This document shows, piece after piece, positions 23,448 to 32,520 of a stretch of 64,000 nt of DNA. The notes below the pieces were generated by a model. That model was not told the origin of the DNA and did not search any database. It saw only the letters and a program-made list of their open reading frames with translations. Source of the stretch: Actinocatenispora sera (GTDB lineage Bacteria; Actinomycetota; Actinomycetes; Mycobacteriales; Micromonosporaceae). The DNA lies in assembly GCF_018324685.1 (NCBI RefSeq), contig NZ_AP023354.1, forward strand, positions 5,884,426 through 5,948,425, in the 5' to 3' direction. A program made the position numbers and the translations under genes. Each line of letters starts with the position of its first letter. The first letter of the stretch is position 1.

Positions 23448-25525
23448 TTGGGGCGGCGGGACAGCCGGCTGGGCCACCAGCTGGCCCGGCCGAGATCCAG
23501 GATCGCCGCCGGCACCAGGACCGAGCGCACCACGATGGTGTCGAGCAGGACGCCGAACGCGACCAGGAACGCCACCTGCACCAGGAACAGGATCGGCAAC
23601 ACCGCGAGCGCCGCGAAGGTCGCCGCGAGCACGACGCCGGCGGAGGTGATGACGCCGCCGGTGGCGCGCAGCGCGTGCAGCGTGCCGTCCCGGGTGCCGA
23701 GCCGTACCGACTCCTCCCGGACCCGGCTCATCAGGAAGATGTTGTAGTCGACCCCGAGCGCAACCAGGAACACGAACGCGAACAGCGGTACCGACGGGTC
23801 CGCGCCGGGGAAGTCGAGCAGGTGGTTGAACACCAGCGCCGCCACCCCGAGCGTGGCGGCGAACGACAGCACCACGCTCGCGATCAGCACCAGCGGCGCC
23901 ACCACCGCCCGCAGCAGCAGGATCAGCACCACCAGCACGACCGCGAGCACCAGCGGGATGACCACCGCACGGTCGTGCTCGGAGGTGGCGTTGGTGTCCG
24001 CCTGGATCGCCGTGAACCCGCCGACCTTGGCGTCGGCACCCGGTACCGACGCGAGCCGGTCCCGCAGCCGGTGCACGGTGTCGATCGCGGCGGCCGAGTC
24101 GGGCGCGTCGGCGAGCGTCGCCTCGACCAGTACCCGGCCGTCGACGACCTTCGCCGGGCCCGCGCCGGGCCGCCCGCCGGCGCCGACGACGGCCACCGAG
24201 GACGGCGAGACGCCGCGCACCGCGCGGGTCGCCGCGACCACCCGGTCGGCGGCGCCGGCCCGGGCGGTGATCTGGGTCGGGTTGCCTGCGCCGGCCGGAA
24301 AGTGCTCGGCGAGCACCTGCTGCCCGGTCACCGAGTCCTCGGTGTGCAGGAACACGTCGGTCTGCTTGGTACCGCTGGCCTGCAGTTGCGGTACGAACAC
24401 CACCGCCACGATCAGCAGCACCCCGCCGACCACCAGCCAGCAGCGCCGCGGGTACCGGCCGACGAACCGGGCGATGCGGCCCCACAGCCCCGGGCGGCCC
24501 GGGGCGCGGGACGCGCCGTACCGCGGGGCGAACGGCCAGAACGCGGCCCGGCCGAGCAGCAGCAGGCACGCCGGCAGGAAGGTGAGCGCCGCGAGCAGCG
24601 AGGCGCCGATGCCGATCGCCGCCACCGGTCCGACGTCATGGGTGGACTTCAGGTTGGTGACGAGCAGGCAGAGCACGCCGAGGATCACCGTGCCGCCGCT
24701 CGCCGCGATCGGCTCCAGGGCCGCCCGGTACGCGGTGGTGAGGGCGCGGCGCCGGTCCGCGTGCCGGTGCAACTCTTCCCGGAACCGGGCGACGAGCAAC
24801 AGTCCGTAGTCGGTACAGGCACCGATGACGAGGATGAAGAGGATGCCCTGGCTCATCCCGCTCAGCTTCAGGACGTCGTGCTTGGCGAGCTGGTAGATCA
24901 CCCCGCCGGCGGCGGCCAGGGCGAGCGTGGCGGTGGCCAGGACGACGACCGGCAGCAGCGGCGAGCGGTAGACCACGATCAGGATCAGGAACACCAGTGC
25001 GCCGGTGACCAGCAGCAGCCGTCCGTCGATGCCGGCGAACGCGGCGCCCAGGTCGGCCGAGAGCCCGGCCGGCCCGGTCACGTGCGCGGTGAGGCCGGCA
25101 CGGTCCCGGGCGGCGTGCCGGATGGTGTCCACCGCCCCGGCCACGTCGCCGGCCGAGTCGAGCGGCACGACCAGTTCCGCCGCCCGGCGGTCCTCGCTGA
25201 ACCGCGGGCCGACGACCGGGCCACGCAGGCCAGGCAGCCGACCCAGCGACTTCGCGTCGGCGGCGACGACGCCACGCTGCGCGACGGTCAGCGGTGCGTC
25301 CGCGGAGTACACCACGATGGCCGGCACCACACCGGGCTCGGTGAACCGGGAGACCTGCTGCGCGACCTCGGTCGACTCCGACGAGGTGGGCAGGAACGCC
25401 GAGTTGTCGTTGGTCTGCACGTCCGCGAGCTTGCCGAGACTCGCGCCCTGCGGACCAGCGCCGACCAGCCAGAGCAGCACGATGAGGGCGGGCACCACCC
25501 ACCACAACAGTCGCCGGGCCGACAT
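23435..25525 (-). CDS. MMPL-family (RND) transporter
   Basis: The 696-residue protein has two halves, each with one helix, a large outer loop and five further helices, as in actinobacterial MMPL proteins. Visible markers are GIDG-type periplasmic loops, SQGILFILVIGACTDYGLLLVARFREE in the first half and FAFVFLVALGVDYNIFLMSRVREE in the second; both contain the Asp-Tyr pair used for proton coupling. It exports lipids or hydrophobic compounds. The stop codon lies inside the repeat array. The gene is divergent from the GGDEF-EAL gene. Confidence 0.92.
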   Translation of the reverse strand: MSARRLLWWVVPALIVLLWLVGAGPQGASLGKLADVQTNDNSAFLPTSSESTEVAQQVSRFTEPGVVPAIVVYSADAPLTVAQRGVVAADAKSLGRLPGLRGPVVGPRFSEDRRAAELVVPLDSAGDVAGAVDTIRHAARDRAGLTAHVTGPAGLSADLGAAFAGIDGRLLLVTGALVFLILIVVYRSPLLPVVVLATATLALAAAGGVIYQLAKHDVLKLSGMSQGILFILVIGACTDYGLLLVARFREELHRHADRRRALTTAYRAALEPIAASGGTVILGVLCLLVTNLKSTHDVGPVAAIGIGASLLAALTFLPACLLLLGRAAFWPFAPRYGASRAPGRPGLWGRIARFVGRYPRRCWLVVGGVLLIVAVVFVPQLQASGTKQTDVFLHTEDSVTGQQVLAEHFPAGAGNPTQITARAGAADRVVAATRAVRGVSPSSVAVVGAGGRPGAGPAKVVDGRVLVEATLADAPDSAAAIDTVHRLRDRLASVPGADAKVGGFTAIQADTNATSEHDRAVVIPLVLAVVLVVLILLLRAVVAPLVLIASVVLSFAATLGVAALVFNHLLDFPGADPSVPLFAFVFLVALGVDYNIFLMSRVREESVRLGTRDGTLHALRATGGVITSAGVVLAATFAALAVLPILFLVQVAFLVAFGVLLDTIVVRSVLVPAAILDLGRASWWPSRLSRRPNPAG

Positions 25526-25550
25526 CGCCGGATCACCTCACTTCTACGCC

Positions 25551-25569
25551 GTGTCGACGATCTTGACAC
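25551..25569. promoter_or_regulatory. Inverted repeat upstream of MMPL gene
   Basis: GTGTC at 25551-25555 and GACAC at 25565-25569 form a short dyad with a 9-bp spacer, 26 bp upstream of the MMPL start in the divergent gap with the GGDEF-EAL gene. It could be an operator, but the half sites are short. Confidence 0.3.
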
Positions 25570-25722
25570 ATCCCCACCATCGCGCGTGCCCGGACGCCGA
25601 TGGGTGGCGCGGTGTCTCACCCAGCAGGCGGGATAACGTTCCGTGGTGGGTGTCGGGCGTATCGTGGTCTTTCACCGGTGCCGCTCGCCGTGGTACCGGT
25701 AGTTGGCGTCGGGGGGTAGCGC

Positions 25723-28700
25723 ATGGCCGCACGGCCGGAGCTGACCTGGCGGCTGGCCGCCGGGTACTCGGCGTGGATCGCGGTGCTCGCCGCCGGATAC
25801 TTCACCCGACCCGACTGGCACCTGGTCACCTGGGCACTGATCAGCCTCACCTGCGTGGCCGGCATCATCGCCGGCATCGTGCTGTACCGGCCGTCGCGGA
25901 TCTGGCCGTGGGTGCTGCTCGCCGCCGCCAACCTGGCCTACGGCTCCGGCGACACCACCTACAACGTGCTCACCACCTACTTCGGCGCGACCAACCCGTT
26001 CCCGTCGGTCGCCGATGCGCTCTACCTCGCCACGTATCCGCTGTTCGCGATCGGTCTCGCCGGTTTCAGCCGGTACCGCACCAGGCGTGATCCCGGCGCG
26101 GTCATCGACGCGCTGATCGTCACCGGGGCGGTCGCCCTGCTGTCCTGGGTGTTCCTGATCCGGCCGATGCGCGCCGAGGACGACCCGCTCAGCCGCATCG
26201 TCGGCATGGCGTACCCGCTGGGCGACGTGCTCATGCTGCTGATGCTGGCCCGGCTGGTGTTCTCCCCGGACGGCATCCGCAACCCGTCGGTGCGGCTGCT
26301 GGCCGTCGGCACCGCCGGCATCTTCGCCTCCGACGTCGTGTACGGCCTGCTGCAGCTCAACGGGAGCTGGTCGGTCGGCAGCGGCGTCGACGTCGGCTGG
26401 CTGGTGTTCTACTGGGCCTGGGGGCTCGCCGCCCTGTGGCCGTCCATGCGGGGGCTGACCAACCCGTTGCCGCACAAACCCGCGAACCTGCTCCCGCTGT
26501 ACCGGCTGATCCTGATCAGCGCCGCGGCGCTGATCCCACCGGTGCTGCTGCTCACCGAGGTGATCATCCACGACCAGTCGTTCATCCGGGCCGGCATCGT
26601 CGCGACGATCATCCTGTTCACGCTGGTCATCCTGCGGTTGGCCGGGGTGGTCCGGACCCACCGGCGGGCGGTGGAACGCGAGCGCGCGCTGCGCGCGTCG
26701 GCCGCCGACCTGGTCGGCGCGCTGGACCTCGGTCAGATCCGGGACCGGATGCAGCAGGCGGTCGGCCGGTTGGTCGGCGAGGGCGTCCCGCACCGGACGC
26801 TCGCCGCAGTCGGCCGCGACGATCTGATGGTGGAGGTCACCGACGACCCCGCACCGCTGACCTGGCCTCGCGGCAGCATCACGGCGACCCACCTGGTGCG
26901 GCTCGGCAAGATCCCCACGACCATCACGCCGGTTGCCGAGCTACCGGATCCGCTGGCCGAACGGTTCCGCGGCTCCGGCAGCGTGCTGATCTGCGCGCTC
27001 GCCGCGAAACGGGTGTCCGCAACCCAGCCCGGCGGCGTGCTGATGGTCGGCGCCGAGAAGGTCGCGCTCGGGGCGAGCCAGGACGCGCTGGAGACGCTCG
27101 CCGCGCAGATCGCGCTCGCGGTCGGCCGGGTCGACCTCGCCGAGGAGGTCGGCCGGCGCAAGAGCGAGGCGTACTTCCGGACCCTGGTGCACAACTCGTT
27201 CGACGTCATCCTGATCGTGGACGAGGGCGACATCGTGCGGTACGCGAGCCCCTCGGCGGCGGCGATGTTCGGCGAGCCACCGCAGCCCGGCCAGCTGCTG
27301 CCGGAACTGGTCGAGGAAACCGACCGGGGCCGGGTGATCGCCTCGTTGGGCCGGATGCGCGCGTACGACTCCGCCGAGGGGCACGAGGAGTGGCGGCTGT
27401 CGGCGGACAGCGACGGCGAGGTGTTCTGGGAGGTCCGCTACGCCAACCTGAGGTCCGACCAGACGGTGAAGGGACTGGTACTGACGCTGCGCGACGTCAC
27501 CGCGCGCCGCCGGCTGGAGGCCGAGCTGCGGCACCGGGCGTTCCACGACCCGCTGACCGGTCTGGCGAACCGGCCGCTGTTCGCCGACCGGGTGGCGCAC
27601 GCGCTCGCCCGCTCCCGGCGTACCGGCAAGCTCGCCGCGGTGGTGTTCGTCGACCTGGACGACTTCAAGATCGTCAACGACACGCTGGGGCACTCGGCCG
27701 GTGACGGGCTGCTCGTGGCGGTGGCCAACCGGCTGGCCGGCTCGGTCCGCAGCGCCGACACCGCGGCCCGGCTGGGCGGCGACGAGTTCGCCCTGCTGCT
27801 GGAGGACGTCGACTCGATGGCGGACCTGGAACGCATCGCCGCCGGGCTCACCGACACGCTGGCGATGCCGTACACGCTGACCGACGGGACCACCCGGGCC
27901 ACCGCGAGCGTCGGGATCGCCACCTCCGCCGAGTCCGACGACGTGGACGAGATGCTGCGGCACGCCGACCTCGCGGTGTACGCGGCGAAGGCCGCCGGCC
28001 GCCGCCAGTGGTGCCGGTTCCAGCCGGAGCTGCACACCGGGATGCTGGAGAGCCGGGCGCTGTCCGCGCAGCTGGAGGAAGCCGTGCGCAGCGACGAGTT
28101 CCGGCTGCACTACCAGCCGATCGTGGAGCTCGCCGACGACCGGATCGTGGCGATGGAGGCGCTCGCCCGCTGGCCCACCCGGCGGCACGGCGTGGTGCTG
28201 CCGGAACGGTTCATCACCCTGGCCGAGGAGACCGGACACATCGTGCAGCTCGGCGCCTGGGTGTTGCAGCGCGCCACCGCCGACCTGGCCGCCTGGCGCC
28301 GCAGCGGCGACTGGCCGACCCCACCGTACGTGAGCGTCAACGTCTCGGCCCGGCAGCTGCACGACGGCGGGTTCGTCGCCGGGGTGCGCGCGGCGCTGGA
28401 GTCCGCGCAGCTGCCCGGCGAGGCGCTGGTACTGGAGCTGACCGAGAGCGTGCTGATGGGCCGGCACGACCAGGTCGAGGCCGACCTGCGCGCGTTGAAG
28501 GACCTCGGAGTGCGGCTGGCCATCGACGACTTCGGCACCGGGTACTCCTCGCTGAGCTACCTGCGCGAACTGCCCATCGACGTGATCAAGATCGACAAGT
28601 CGTTCGTCCGCGGGATCGCCCGCAACCAACAGGATCTGCGACTGCTGGAGGGCATCATCCGGATCACCGACACGTTCGGGGTGCAGCTGATCGCCGAGGG

Positions 28701-28830
28701 CATCGAGACCGCGCAGCAGCGCGACCTGCTCATCGAGATCGGCTGCGGGTTCGGCCAGGGATACCTGTTCTCCAAGCCGGTCGCACCGGGCGAGGCGGAG
28801 CGGCTGCTCGTCGCCTCCAACGACCGATGA
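25723..28830 (+). CDS. Membrane PAS-GGDEF-EAL bifunctional cyclic-di-GMP protein
   Basis: The 1035-residue protein has eight or more helices in residues 8-305, a coiled linker, a GAF-like region (about 325-480), a PAS domain (about 483-600), GGDEF (about 605-765) and EAL (about 785-1030). The GGDEF active site RLGGDEF (about 684-689) is intact, and so are the EAL motif (MEALARW, about 810), ELTES, IDDFGTGYSSLSYL and AEGIET. It could therefore both make and degrade cyclic-di-GMP at the membrane. The downstream alpha-oxoamine synthase gene is 28 bp away on the same strand, so co-transcription is likely. Confidence 0.93.
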   Translation: MAARPELTWRLAAGYSAWIAVLAAGYFTRPDWHLVTWALISLTCVAGIIAGIVLYRPSRIWPWVLLAAANLAYGSGDTTYNVLTTYFGATNPFPSVADALYLATYPLFAIGLAGFSRYRTRRDPGAVIDALIVTGAVALLSWVFLIRPMRAEDDPLSRIVGMAYPLGDVLMLLMLARLVFSPDGIRNPSVRLLAVGTAGIFASDVVYGLLQLNGSWSVGSGVDVGWLVFYWAWGLAALWPSMRGLTNPLPHKPANLLPLYRLILISAAALIPPVLLLTEVIIHDQSFIRAGIVATIILFTLVILRLAGVVRTHRRAVERERALRASAADLVGALDLGQIRDRMQQAVGRLVGEGVPHRTLAAVGRDDLMVEVTDDPAPLTWPRGSITATHLVRLGKIPTTITPVAELPDPLAERFRGSGSVLICALAAKRVSATQPGGVLMVGAEKVALGASQDALETLAAQIALAVGRVDLAEEVGRRKSEAYFRTLVHNSFDVILIVDEGDIVRYASPSAAAMFGEPPQPGQLLPELVEETDRGRVIASLGRMRAYDSAEGHEEWRLSADSDGEVFWEVRYANLRSDQTVKGLVLTLRDVTARRRLEAELRHRAFHDPLTGLANRPLFADRVAHALARSRRTGKLAAVVFVDLDDFKIVNDTLGHSAGDGLLVAVANRLAGSVRSADTAARLGGDEFALLLEDVDSMADLERIAAGLTDTLAMPYTLTDGTTRATASVGIATSAESDDVDEMLRHADLAVYAAKAAGRRQWCRFQPELHTGMLESRALSAQLEEAVRSDEFRLHYQPIVELADDRIVAMEALARWPTRRHGVVLPERFITLAEETGHIVQLGAWVLQRATADLAAWRRSGDWPTPPYVSVNVSARQLHDGGFVAGVRAALESAQLPGEALVLELTESVLMGRHDQVEADLRALKDLGVRLAIDDFGTGYSSLSYLRELPIDVIKIDKSFVRGIARNQQDLRLLEGIIRITDTFGVQLIAEGIETAQQRDLLIEIGCGFGQGYLFSKPVAPGEAERLLVASNDR

Positions 28831-28858
28831 CCGACCGACCCCCAGGAAGGACACCGCC

Positions 28859-30076
28859 ATGGCCCTCCCCTCGACCCGCTGGCCAGACCTGGCCGAACTG
28901 CAGCGATCCCACCCGATGTGCGACGCGGTGATCGACGAGATCGACGGGCGCCGGATCCGGATCGGCGACGACTGGCTGATCGACTTCGCCTCCTGCAACT
29001 ACCTCGGCTTCGACCTGGAGCCGGAGATCCGGGCCGCGATCGAACCGGCGGTGCGCCGCTGGGGCACCCACCCGAGCTGGTCCCGGCTGCTCGGCAGCCC
29101 GCGCCTGTACGTCGACGTCGAGGACCGGCTCACCGAACTGCTGGGTGCCCCGGACGTGCTCGCGCTGCCCACGATCACGCTCATCCACGACGCCGTGGTA
29201 CCGGCGCTCGCGGCCGGCGGCACCGTGTTCGTCGAGGCGCGCGGGCACCGCTCGCTCTACGACGCGGCGAAGGCGGCGACCACCACCGGCGCCACCCTGC
29301 GCCGGTTCCGGGCCGAGGATCTGGCCGGGCTGCGCGCCGCGCTGGCCGAATCGGCCGCGCCGCGACTGGTCTGCCTCGACGGCGTCAACAGCATGACCGG
29401 CAACCTGCCCGACCTGGCGGACATCGCCGCGGTCTGCGCGCAGTACGACGCCACCTGCTACGTCGACGACGCGCACGGGTTCGGCGTGATCGGCGAGCGG
29501 CGGCCGGGCGAGAGCAGCCCGTACGGGATGCGCGGCAACAGCGTGCTGCGCCACCTGGACGTCGGCTACGACCACATGGTCCTCGTCGGCGGCTGCTCGA
29601 AGGCGTACTCGTCGCTGCTGGCGTTCCTCGCGCTGCCGACACCGCTCAAGCAGCACCTGAAGATCGCCGCCGCCCCCTACCTGTACTCCGGGCCCTCTCC
29701 CACCGCGTCGCTGGCGACCGTACTCGCCGGGTTGGACGTCAACGAGCGGCGCGGCGACGCGCTGCGCGCCGACCTGTACCGGCGCACCGCCCGGGTGCTC
29801 GACACGGTGCGCACGCTCGGGTTGGTCACGCCGAACCGCAGCGGGCTGCCGGTCATCGAGCTGCCGATCGGCGCCGCCGGGATCGCCGAGGTCGGCCAGT
29901 TCCTGTACGACCGCGGCATCTACGTCACGCTCGCGCCCTATCCCCTGGTACCGCGGGACGAGGTCGGCGTCCGCATCCAGGTCACCGCGGCGAACACCGA
30001 CGCCGAGATCGACGCGCTCAACACGGTGCTGATCGAGCTGGCGGACCGTTTCGAGCTGCCGCGGGAGCAGGTGTGA
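28859..30076 (+). CDS. Alpha-oxoamine synthase-type PLP enzyme (BioF/KBL/CqsA-like), orphan
   Basis: The 405-residue PLP enzyme has fold-type I features: FASCNYLGFDLEPEI near the N-terminus, CYVDDAHGFGVIGER with the PLP-ring Asp-His pair, and GGCSKAYSS with the PLP lysine K248. The region that reads GGTR in BioF is replaced by SWSRLLGSPRLYVDVEDRL, so it is not a standard BioF, KBL or ALA synthase, and no biotin, threonine or heme gene is nearby. The family condenses an amino acid or SAM with an acyl-CoA. AGGAAGGA precedes the ATG. The next gene, a methyltransferase, overlaps by 4 bp. Confidence 0.85.
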   Translation: MALPSTRWPDLAELQRSHPMCDAVIDEIDGRRIRIGDDWLIDFASCNYLGFDLEPEIRAAIEPAVRRWGTHPSWSRLLGSPRLYVDVEDRLTELLGAPDVLALPTITLIHDAVVPALAAGGTVFVEARGHRSLYDAAKAATTTGATLRRFRAEDLAGLRAALAESAAPRLVCLDGVNSMTGNLPDLADIAAVCAQYDATCYVDDAHGFGVIGERRPGESSPYGMRGNSVLRHLDVGYDHMVLVGGCSKAYSSLLAFLALPTPLKQHLKIAAAPYLYSGPSPTASLATVLAGLDVNERRGDALRADLYRRTARVLDTVRTLGLVTPNRSGLPVIELPIGAAGIAEVGQFLYDRGIYVTLAPYPLVPRDEVGVRIQVTAANTDAEIDALNTVLIELADRFELPREQV

Positions 30077-30810
30077 CGGCGCAGCCGCGGCGCAACGCCG
30101 ACGCGGACTGGGACGCGTGGCCGGTCGAGCAGTACCTGGCCGAGAACTACCGGATCCTGCATCCCAGCGACGCGGCGGTGATCGCCGCGCACTCGACGCT
30201 GTACCAACGGATCGAGCCCGGCTCGCTGCACCGCACCGTGGAGCTCGGCGCCGGGCCCAACCTGTACCCGCTGCTGCTCGCCGCGGCGGCCAGCCGGCAC
30301 ATCGACGCGGTCGAGCCGGGCGCCGCCGGCGTGGCGTACCTGCGCCGCGCGCTGACCGACGGGCCGGAGCCGAGCTGGCAGCCGTTCTACGCCGAGTGCC
30401 GGCGGCTCAACCCGGCGCTGCCGGCGACCATGCGGCAGGCGCTGTCGGCGGTGCAGGTGCACCGGGCGCCGCTGACCGCCCCGCCGGCGGCGCCGTACGA
30501 CCTCGCGTCGATGCACTTCGTCGCGGAGAGCGTGACCGCCGAGGAGGACGAGTTCCGGTCGCTGTGCGCCAGCTACGTCGCCGCGGTACGGCCGGGTGGG
30601 TACCTGGTGGCGGCGTTCATGGCGGGGATGCCGACGTACCGGCTGGGCGACGGATCGGTCTGGCCGGGGCTGCCGGTGTCCGCCGAGCTGCTGCGCGAGG
30701 TGTTCGAGCCGCTGGTCGAGGATCTGGAGATCGTCGCCATCGGCCGCGACAGCACGCTGCCGGCCTACGGTGACGACGGCATGCTCGTCCTGCACGCCCG
30801 CCGCCGCTAG
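30073..30810 (+). CDS. SAM-dependent methyltransferase, coupled to the oxoamine synthase
   Basis: The 245-residue protein starts at a GTG overlapping the previous stop (GTGA). Motif I is TVELGAGPNLYPLLL (about 57-71), followed by an acidic motif II DAVEPG. LASMHFVAESVTAEEDEF and a VRPGGYLVAAFMAGM post-motif are typical of NNMT/PNMT-like small-molecule methyltransferases. The coupling suggests it N- or O-methylates the product of the synthase. Its stop codon lies at the left end of a repeat element. Confidence 0.8.
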   Translation: MTAQPRRNADADWDAWPVEQYLAENYRILHPSDAAVIAAHSTLYQRIEPGSLHRTVELGAGPNLYPLLLAAAASRHIDAVEPGAAGVAYLRRALTDGPEPSWQPFYAECRRLNPALPATMRQALSAVQVHRAPLTAPPAAPYDLASMHFVAESVTAEEDEFRSLCASYVAAVRPGGYLVAAFMAGMPTYRLGDGSVWPGLPVSAELLREVFEPLVEDLEIVAIGRDSTLPAYGDDGMLVLHARRR

Positions 30811-30955
30811 GACGTGTCTGCACAGCCAGCCACCCGGCTGCGCCGGGCCCGTTCGCCCGCTCGCCGCGTTGTCGGCACGGGCGGGCGGAGCCATGAAGAC
30901 ACGGCCTAGGGTCTGTTTCGGAGCCCCCGGCCGAGCGAGGCTCCGAAACAGACCC
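30809..30955. mobile_element. Two adjoining small inverted-repeat elements (MITE-like remnants)
   Basis: AGGACGTGTCT at 30809-30819 and AGACACGGCCT at 30897-30907 are imperfect terminal inverted repeats (10 of 11) bounding 99 bp. Immediately after, a 17-bp perfect inverted repeat (30909-30925 with 30939-30955) reads GGGTCTGTTTCGGAGCC. Both the inside of the first part and the second hairpin match parts of the 169-bp element at 59141-59309. The hairpin may also terminate transcription of the oxoamine synthase operon and the converging hydrolase. Confidence 0.65.
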
Positions 30956-30974
30956 CCAACCGCGCGGTGTCCGG

Positions 30975-31865
30975 TCAGGCCGGCGCCGGGCCGTCGATCG
31001 TGCGGTAGAAGGTGCGGAGGACGTCGGCGAGCCGCTCGGGGGCTTCCATCGCCACGTAGTGGCCGATGCCGTCGATCGTGGCGGTACTGGTGTTCTCGCT
31101 GACCTGTCGCATCGTCGCCTGCGTGAACGCGGCCGACCGGCCGCCGACGGCGAGTACCGGCGTGGTGAGCTTGCGGCCGGCGAGCTCGCGGATCTCCGCG
31201 CCCTCGCGCAGCATCGACCGGTAGAGTCCGGACGCGCCGTCGAAGGCGCCCGTCCGCGTGTAGGCGCGGGCGAGCTCGTCGATGTCCTGCTCGGTGAACG
31301 CATCGGGGGTCGCGCAGAGCGAGGGCACCGCGTAGTCGGCGAGGAACGTACGCTCCCGGCCGGCGAGCAGCATCGCCGGGATGCCGGGGGCGGCGAGGAC
31401 GCCGATGTGCCAGGCACCGCCGTGGGTGACGTCGGCGAGCCGCTCGACGCCGTACCCGGGCAGCCCGGTCTCGATCGCCGCGTAGCTTGCCACCAGGTCG
31501 GGGCGGGTGGCGGCGAGCCGGAACGTGGGCGACCCGCTGATGTCCTGGCCCGTCAGGTGGACCGGGCCGAGGTCGAGCCCGGCGATCAGCGCGCCCAGGT
31601 CCTCGGCCGCGGTCGCGCTGTCGTACCGGCCGGTCGCGATCGCGGAGTCGCCGAAACCGCGCAGGTCGGGCGCGAACACCCGGTGGTGCGCGCTGAGCAG
31701 CGGGATCAGTTTGTGGAAGACCCACCAGGTTTCCGGGAAGCCGTGGACCAGGACGACGGGAGGTCCGGCGTTACCCGCCGAGACGTAGTGCAGCTCGGTG
31801 CCGTTGAGGCGGACGCGGTGGTGCACGACGCCCGGAACGGTCGCGCCACGGGGCGAGTGGTTCAT
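30975..31865 (-). CDS. Alpha/beta hydrolase (epoxide hydrolase-like)
   Basis: The 296-residue protein has an oxyanion HGFPETWW motif, then APDLRGFGDS, TGQDISGSPTF where the nucleophile elbow would be (Asp in GQDISG, as in epoxide hydrolases and dehalogenases), and a C-terminal GIGHYVAMEAPERLADVL carrying the catalytic His. The ATG at 31865 follows GGAGG; the frame extends further into the operator region but without a ribosome binding site. It is divergent from a MarR gene with two operators between them and is the likely MarR target. Confidence 0.9.
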   Translation of the reverse strand: MNHSPRGATVPGVVHHRVRLNGTELHYVSAGNAGPPVVLVHGFPETWWVFHKLIPLLSAHHRVFAPDLRGFGDSAIATGRYDSATAAEDLGALIAGLDLGPVHLTGQDISGSPTFRLAATRPDLVASYAAIETGLPGYGVERLADVTHGGAWHIGVLAAPGIPAMLLAGRERTFLADYAVPSLCATPDAFTEQDIDELARAYTRTGAFDGASGLYRSMLREGAEIRELAGRKLTTPVLAVGGRSAAFTQATMRQVSENTSTATIDGIGHYVAMEAPERLADVLRTFYRTIDGPAPA

Positions 31866-31884
31866 GGCTTGCCTCCGACTGATC

Positions 31885-31927
31885 GACAACCAGGTTGTCA
31901 ATATATCGATAGACAACCCGGTTGTCT
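31885..31927. promoter_or_regulatory. Twin MarR-type operators
   Basis: GACAACC-A-GGTTGTC at 31885-31899 and AGACAACC-C-GGTTGTCT at 31911-31927 are two perfect dyads with the same 7-bp half site, centred 27 bp apart in the gap between the hydrolase and MarR genes. This is a clear autoregulatory divergent operator. Confidence 0.8.
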
Positions 31928-31956
31928 ACCAGCTCGGGGCTCGTAGGATGTGTTCC

Positions 31957-32442
31957 ATGGCACGGTCACCAGGCGCCGAGCTGGCGCTCCTGCTGCTCGG
32001 CGGCTTCCAGTCGATGGTCGACGAGGTGCACGCCGAGCTGGCGAACCGCGGGCACGAAGGCGTCCGGGCATCCCACGAGTTCGCCCTCCGCGCCATCGAC
32101 GAGGGGGCCGACACCGCCACCGAACTCGGCCGCAGCCTGGCCGTGTCCAAGCAGGCGGCCGCCAAGGTGATCGCCGCACTCGAACGGCTCGGATACGTGG
32201 AACGGGAGGCCGACCCGAACGACGCGCGCCGCAAACGACTGCGCGTCACCACCCGCGGGCACGACATGATGACCCTCGGCGCGGCCCTGTTCACCGAGGT
32301 ACGCGACCGCTGGGCGGCGCAGATCGGCGCCGCGCGGCTCGACGAGTTCCAGGCCCACCTGGCCCGGCTCACCCGGAACCGGCCCGCCAGCCCGGACGGC
32401 CCCGCACCGCTCCCACCGGAGCTCGGCGACCCGCTCCCCTGA
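31957..32442 (+). CDS. MarR-family transcriptional regulator
   Basis: The 161-residue protein has the MarR winged helix at about 40-110: TATELGRSLAVSKQAAAKVIAALERLGY then the wing DPNDARRKRLRVT. ATG 31957 is preferred over ATG 31948 because TAGGA lies about 6 bp before it. It sits next to two matching dyads and should repress itself and the divergent hydrolase. Confidence 0.9.
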   Translation: MARSPGAELALLLLGGFQSMVDEVHAELANRGHEGVRASHEFALRAIDEGADTATELGRSLAVSKQAAAKVIAALERLGYVEREADPNDARRKRLRVTTRGHDMMTLGAALFTEVRDRWAAQIGAARLDEFQAHLARLTRNRPASPDGPAPLPPELGDPLP

Positions 32443-32520
32443 CCGGACTCCCGCGGTACCGGTTACCAGGCCCCGCGGTACCCGGGCCCGGCGGTGCCGG
32501 ATGTTGCGTCGCGGCGATGG

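Noticed and set aside
25562..25567. TTGACA as a -35 for the GGDEF-EAL gene
   Set aside because: No -10 like sequence lies 16-19 bp downstream; the hexamer overlaps a dyad instead.
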